Source: DZBG01 sp049241565 (GTDB taxonomy: Bacteria > Bdellovibrionota > Bacteriovoracia > Bacteriovoracales > Bacteriovoracaceae). From it: a DNA stretch of 64,000 nucleotides. The notes beneath the pieces are model-generated. The model had not been told where the DNA came from and searched no databases. It worked only from the letters and a program-made list of their open reading frames with translations. The translations under genes and the position numbers were made by a program. Of the stretch, positions 60,662 to 64,000 are shown one piece after another; within the stretch, counting starts at the first letter, position 1; the number at the start of each line of letters is the position of its first letter. The stretch spans positions 1 through 64,000 of the forward strand of contig JBMLQL010000050.1 of NCBI GenBank assembly GCA_049241565.1, written 5' to 3'.

Positions 60662-61075
60662 CTAGCTCATGAAGATCGTTGAATCGATCTTCGTAAAAAC
60701 ATTTTCATTCATGCTATTTTTATCAACAGCAGTGACAACTGTGTTGCGGTCAACATCAACAACGTAAGCAGCTTTACCTGTGATTACCAGTGAATCGTGC
60801 CCACCCTTTGCTTTCAGTTTTCCAATAGCTTCTTTGATTTTCATATATTCATTACTATCAAATTCAATATTTCTATCATTCAATCTTTTCATCGCATGAG
60901 ATGAAACACTTACTTCTTGTCCAAACGCTGGACCACTCTGCTGTCCTTGAACCTGATCGAGAAGACCTTTAAATTCACTCTTCTCACCTTTCTGTAAATT
61001 ATTCGCTTGCTCGACTTTTTTATCAGTCGGCACCGTATTTACATTTGGAATAAGAAAAGAATTAATCTTACTCAT
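60662..61075 (-). CDS. Flagellar operon protein (TIGR02530/flg_new type)
   Basis: A 137-residue protein of the flg_new family found between flgD and flgE in many bacteria. The family core is VSSHAMKRLNDRNIEF, then AIGKLKAKGGHDSLVI and VVDVDRNTVVTAVDK. Role unknown, perhaps in hook assembly. AAAGGG precedes the ATG. A gap of 119 bases separates it from flgE, with nothing notable except the flgE ribosome-binding site. Confidence 0.85.
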   Translation of the reverse strand: MSKINSFLIPNVNTVPTDKKVEQANNLQKGEKSEFKGLLDQVQGQQSGPAFGQEVSVSSHAMKRLNDRNIEFDSNEYMKIKEAIGKLKAKGGHDSLVITGKAAYVVDVDRNTVVTAVDKNSMNENVFTKIDSTIFMS

Positions 61076-61083
61076 GGTCCCTT

Positions 61084-62010
61084 TTAATCGTAGATCCCAG
61101 CATCAGCTGGCATCTGTTGTTGCTGTTCTTTATAAGCATTCATCGCTTGCTGAACAGGTCTTGCATTAGATTGTATCATCGGGGCAGTTTGGTTCGATAG
61201 TCCGGAATTAATTGCCCTGTGCGTTTCATTTTCAGGAATATGAAAACTTGCTACATCTCTTAAGAATACTTTTTGTCCATCAACAGTAAGTACAGGTTCA
61301 CCCTCTTCGAAAGTTACCGACTGAACAACACCTGTTGCTTGTGTACGTGTTCCAACTTCTTTTCCAAATTGATCCCACGCTTTGACTTGAATTTTATAAT
61401 TTCCTCTCACTGCAGGTGAACCATCAAGGGCCACACCATCCCATGTTAGAGAGTGAGCGCCAGCTGACATTCCTTCTTTCCAGATCTCTCCCATCGTTTG
61501 ATTCTTTTCATCTAAGATACGAACCATAACTTTCGAAGAATCACCATCAAGCTTGAAAAGAACATCTCCTTGATCTCCATCGTTTTTCAAATGAAGAGAA
61601 GACCCTGTTGTGACAACTTTTTTTCCAACGAAACTTGCAGCATAAAATTTATCCTGCATCTGTTGCGTTTTATTAGCTTCATCGTATTTCTTATTTAAAT
61701 TTGTTAACTGCTCTAACTGAGAGAACTGAGCTAGTTCACCAGTAAACTTATTTTGCTCCATCGGATTCATTGGATCCTGATTTTGCAATTGAAAAGTTAA
61801 AAGCTTTAAGAATTCATCTTTACCCATTTGATTATGAGTTTTTGAATCTCCAAAACGAGTATCTTTTTCTTTATATCCTGTGGCCTTATTAATAATCGCT
61901 TCATTGATTTCATCTTGCGAGCGACTTTTCCCTGCAAGAGATTTAGGGCCAATAGTGACTTGGTTAAATTGAGACTGTTGTGGTGAGACTGGTCTTCCCA
62001 TTTCAGGCAT
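61084..62010 (-). CDS. flgD: Flagellar hook assembly protein FlgD
   Basis: A 308-residue FlgD. The N-terminal cap signature is MGKDEFLKLLTFQLQNQDP with PMEQNKFTGELAQFSQLEQL, followed by the FLGD-Ig and Tudor-like domains (about 130-250; GNYKIQVKAWDQFG). It forms the scaffold cap for hook subunit addition. The C-terminal 50 residues are Gln/Met-rich. Its start overlaps the fliK stop by one base (TAATG). Confidence 0.95.
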   Translation of the reverse strand: MPEMGRPVSPQQSQFNQVTIGPKSLAGKSRSQDEINEAIINKATGYKEKDTRFGDSKTHNQMGKDEFLKLLTFQLQNQDPMNPMEQNKFTGELAQFSQLEQLTNLNKKYDEANKTQQMQDKFYAASFVGKKVVTTGSSLHLKNDGDQGDVLFKLDGDSSKVMVRILDEKNQTMGEIWKEGMSAGAHSLTWDGVALDGSPAVRGNYKIQVKAWDQFGKEVGTRTQATGVVQSVTFEEGEPVLTVDGQKVFLRDVASFHIPENETHRAINSGLSNQTAPMIQSNARPVQQAMNAYKEQQQQMPADAGIYD

Positions 62011-63362
62011 TACGCAGCCGCCTTGTCATTGAGAAGATCCCAAAGTTCTGCACGACGATTTTGTTCGTGACGTCTTTGATTTGACTCTGATCCGAATTGT
62101 TTTTCAGATCCCGCAAACTGATTAGAATTTGAGTTAGAGTTTGAATTAAAGTCTGATCCACCTTTTGCATTCGATGAATCAACTTTGAAATCTGTTACAT
62201 TCATCCCTGATTGAGCAAGAGATGTGAATAGTTCACCTTTGTTTTGCTGAAGCATTGCTTTAACTTCAGGTGAATTTGTTGCAATGCTAATCGCAATATT
62301 CTCAACACTGTTGTGTCCTGGATTAATTCCACGTGAAACAGTGATATCCATCTGACCGAAGTCTTGATGATTAACTTTTAATTGAACAGTTGGCTCTTTA
62401 GCAGCTTTTGCTTGGACAATATAATCAGAAATCTGAGTCATGATTTCTTGGGCATTGGCCGATTTAATTTGGGCCATGTTAAAGACTTTAGGAGCCGCTG
62501 TTTGATTGGCAGATTCTACACCTTTACTACTTCCAGTCTCAGTCATTAATCCCAAGATAAATTCTTGTGAAGGTGAGCTTAAAGCACCCTGTGCGGAAGC
62601 TGAATTTGCACCATCAACAATCTGAGTATTTTTAAGATCTAGACTTTCAAGATCTTTAACTTGAGTGTTTTTTGGAAGACCATATGCTCCTGCGCCTTCA
62701 CCCTTTTTAGAGTTTTTCATTTGGCGCTGAAGCATGAAATCATCAAATTTCATAAGCTGAGAATCAACTTCAGATGGAGAAAGATCAATCGCTGGTGATC
62801 TGCTTGCTTCACCTTTTAAAAGCGGTGCTGCAAGAATTGTTTGAATTTGATCTTTTTTAAGAGAAGCAATTTCTGATTCTGGCGTCGAAACACCTTCAAG
62901 ATCTAAGACTTCGCCTTTAAGAGCAAGCTTAGGATCCATGAGTTTATTTACATCTTTTGTCAGTGATGGATCAACAAGTTTAGCTTCAACACCTTCTGCT
63001 TCAGGTTGAAGTGAAGGAATTTGTTTTACTAAATCTGATGGCAATTCTTTATTAAGTTTTTCTAGCCCTTGAAGATTAACAACAGGAGCAGCAAGAAGAG
63101 ATTCTGGAGTTAGAACAGATTTTAATTGAGCATCTGTAAGAACTTTCGCTTCTTCATTATTTTGATTCTCGGGAAGTTGAACTTCGGCTAGAAGCAATTC
63201 ATCCATCTTCATTGAACTCGCAAGTTCATTAGCAAAATCCGCCTGCTCTAAAGCAAGTTCTGGATTAGCTGCAAGCGCATTAGCAAGGTCGTTAGTCAGA
63301 GCTTCCGCTCCTTCCTTTCCTGCTGCTACTTTCGAATTTGTGAGATTCAATCCTTGAATCAT
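62010..63362 (-). CDS. fliK: Flagellar hook-length control protein FliK
   Basis: A 450-residue protein. The C-terminal Flg_hook domain is QLKVNHQDFGQMDITVSRG with MLQQNKGELFTSLAQSGMNV, typical of FliK, which measures hook length and switches export specificity. The N-terminal 300 residues are Leu/Glu/Pro-rich and low in conservation, as in other FliK ruler regions. A short Asn/Ser repeat (NSNSNSNQ) follows the domain. It overlaps flgD by one base. Confidence 0.92.
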   Translation of the reverse strand: MIQGLNLTNSKVAAGKEGAEALTNDLANALAANPELALEQADFANELASSMKMDELLLAEVQLPENQNNEEAKVLTDAQLKSVLTPESLLAAPVVNLQGLEKLNKELPSDLVKQIPSLQPEAEGVEAKLVDPSLTKDVNKLMDPKLALKGEVLDLEGVSTPESEIASLKKDQIQTILAAPLLKGEASRSPAIDLSPSEVDSQLMKFDDFMLQRQMKNSKKGEGAGAYGLPKNTQVKDLESLDLKNTQIVDGANSASAQGALSSPSQEFILGLMTETGSSKGVESANQTAAPKVFNMAQIKSANAQEIMTQISDYIVQAKAAKEPTVQLKVNHQDFGQMDITVSRGINPGHNSVENIAISIATNSPEVKAMLQQNKGELFTSLAQSGMNVTDFKVDSSNAKGGSDFNSNSNSNSNQFAGSEKQFGSESNQRRHEQNRRAELWDLLNDKAAA

Positions 63363-63390
63363 TAATTTGGTCCTTTCGTGGTCCTACGGT

Positions 63391-63918
63391 CTATCTTTTC
63401 ATATTTAGGTATTGTTTTTGAAGCCGGGCAGAAACTTCCTTGTCCATAAAGTTGAATATTTTGGACGCCTTCTTCGCATCAATCATTTGAAGGATTTTAA
63501 CGGCAATATCTGCCTCTTGAACTGATAAAACCTCAGCAGCTTTCTGGGGTTTCATATTGGAAACCATCTCAACCAGCTGGGCCACACGCCCTTTTCCTTC
63601 ATCTTCGTTGCGTTGAATACAGCCAATAAAGGCTTTTTGGCGAGACTCAAATTCAGCATATTTTTTCCCAAGATCATCTTCAGAAGTCTTGAGCTGGTCT
63701 TCTTTTTTCTGGAGTTCTAATTCTTGCAGACGTATTTTTTCATCTTTATCCACAAGCTCTTTAGTTAAATCAGTCACTGATTTATTCTTAATTTTATCAA
63801 CCTGGGCCTTTACTTCCTGGGCCACCTTTTTAATAAAATCAGCTTCTGAATACTTCAAAGGGTCAGCAGCACTGACCGAGAAACTCATCAGTATGAGAAT
63901 TCCTATTAATAATTTCAT
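63391..63918 (-). CDS. motE: MotE-like flagellar protein (MgtE_N-type helical domain)
   Basis: A 175-residue exported protein with a signal sequence (MKLLIGILILMSFSVSAA), a long coiled coil (about 40-105) and a C-terminal MgtE-N-like domain (MKPQKAAEVLSVQEADIAVK, then ILQMIDAKKASKIFNFMD). This layout is that of MotE, a periplasmic chaperone of the stator ring partner MotC in other bacteria. The start overlaps the stop of the upstream gene by four bases (ATGA). Assignment fits the position between fliJ and fliK. Confidence 0.85.
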   Translation of the reverse strand: MKLLIGILILMSFSVSAADPLKYSEADFIKKVAQEVKAQVDKIKNKSVTDLTKELVDKDEKIRLQELELQKKEDQLKTSEDDLGKKYAEFESRQKAFIGCIQRNEDEGKGRVAQLVEMVSNMKPQKAAEVLSVQEADIAVKILQMIDAKKASKIFNFMDKEVSARLQKQYLNMKR

Positions 63919-64000
63919 TTCTCTAATCCTTGCTTTTTATTCATCAACCACAATTGAGTTTGTTCTTCGACTTTCTGATCAATCTCTTTATTCATGGCCT
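63915..64000 (-). CDS. fliJ: FliJ C-terminal end (cut by the window edge)
   Basis: The last 27 codons of a minus-strand gene run off the window, ending in EEQTQLWLMNKKQGLEK and TGA. The charged helical end, the ATGA overlap with motE, and the order fliJ-motE-fliK known in related bacteria suggest FliJ, the flagellar export chaperone/ATPase stalk. Only a short part is seen, so identity rests mainly on position. Confidence 0.55.
   Translation of the reverse strand, partial: AMNKEIDQKVEEQTQLWLMNKKQGLEK

Noticed and set aside
1..64000. CRISPR array, tRNA or rRNA genes
   Set aside because: No regularly spaced direct repeats with unique spacers and no cloverleaf or rRNA-like segments were recognised in the intergenic gaps; a covariance-model search would settle the tRNA question.

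Overview
The window is chromosomal DNA of a motile, rod-shaped, double-membraned bacterium with AT-rich, very compact genes. Flagellar hook genes, MreC/MreD, outer-membrane-type lipoproteins and barrels, and an unusual number of secreted hydrolase-like proteins point to the Bdellovibrio-like predators. The order Bacteriovoracales (Bacteriovorax, Peredibacter) is my best guess. This is inference from gene content and base composition; no rRNA or other marker here settles it.

Layout. 1-350: a decayed recombinase-like remnant with in-frame stops. 354-2611 (minus): a coupled set of a VOC/HPPD-like protein, an acyl-ACP thioesterase and an unknown protein. 2768-10903: exported proteins, including two cysteine-protease-fold candidates, a lipoprotein, a DUF962 membrane protein, a 1197-residue RCC1-repeat lipoprotein and a LysM-like/barrel protein. 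10895-20597: mostly housekeeping on the minus strand (aspartate aminotransferase, secreted nuclease, HIT protein, 2OG-Fe oxygenase, MATE pump, peptide deformylase, TldD/TldE, ribosome hibernation factor). 20692-24641: a LysR regulator divergent from a small exported protein with a near-consensus sigma-54 promoter, then a caspase-like secreted protein with a small coupled partner. 24731-33744: leuS, a dolichol-kinase-type membrane enzyme, and a forward run of FlhG-like ATPase, J-domain/HTH fusion, RluD, PgeF, VKOR-DsbA fusion and TatD. 33730-36953 (minus): a secreted zinc-metallopeptidase candidate with a coupled small partner, and a YhaM-type exoribonuclease. 37118-40553: gapA-pgk-tpiA-secG. 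40606-42865 (minus): HD-GYP protein, ssb and a zinc-ribbon membrane protein. 43123-50342: a large TadG-like protein behind a structured leader, a basic/acidic bipartite protein, glutaredoxin, an HD phosphohydrolase, membrane proteins and a catalytically dead rhodanese. 50339-55631 (minus): MarR regulator, then the elongation cluster mreC-mreD-mrdA-rodA without mreB. 55745-59093: PpiD-like foldase, ferredoxin, a tryptophan-rich AsnC-type domain protein and a dicarboxylate/glutamate symporter. 59262-64000 (minus): the hook cluster fliJ (partial)-motE-fliK-flgD-flg_new-flgE.

The genes combine core metabolism and envelope growth with an exported arsenal: nuclease, metallopeptidase, caspase-like and papain-like proteins. 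That fits prey digestion, although no experiment is visible here. I found no tRNA, rRNA, CRISPR array, intact insertion sequence or prophage. The most noteworthy items are the caspase-like secreted protein with its coupled partner, the 14-repeat disulfide-rich RCC1 lipoprotein, the sigma-54 promoter, the J-domain lacking HPD fused to an HTH, the tryptophan-rich protein and the structured leader before the TadG-like gene.
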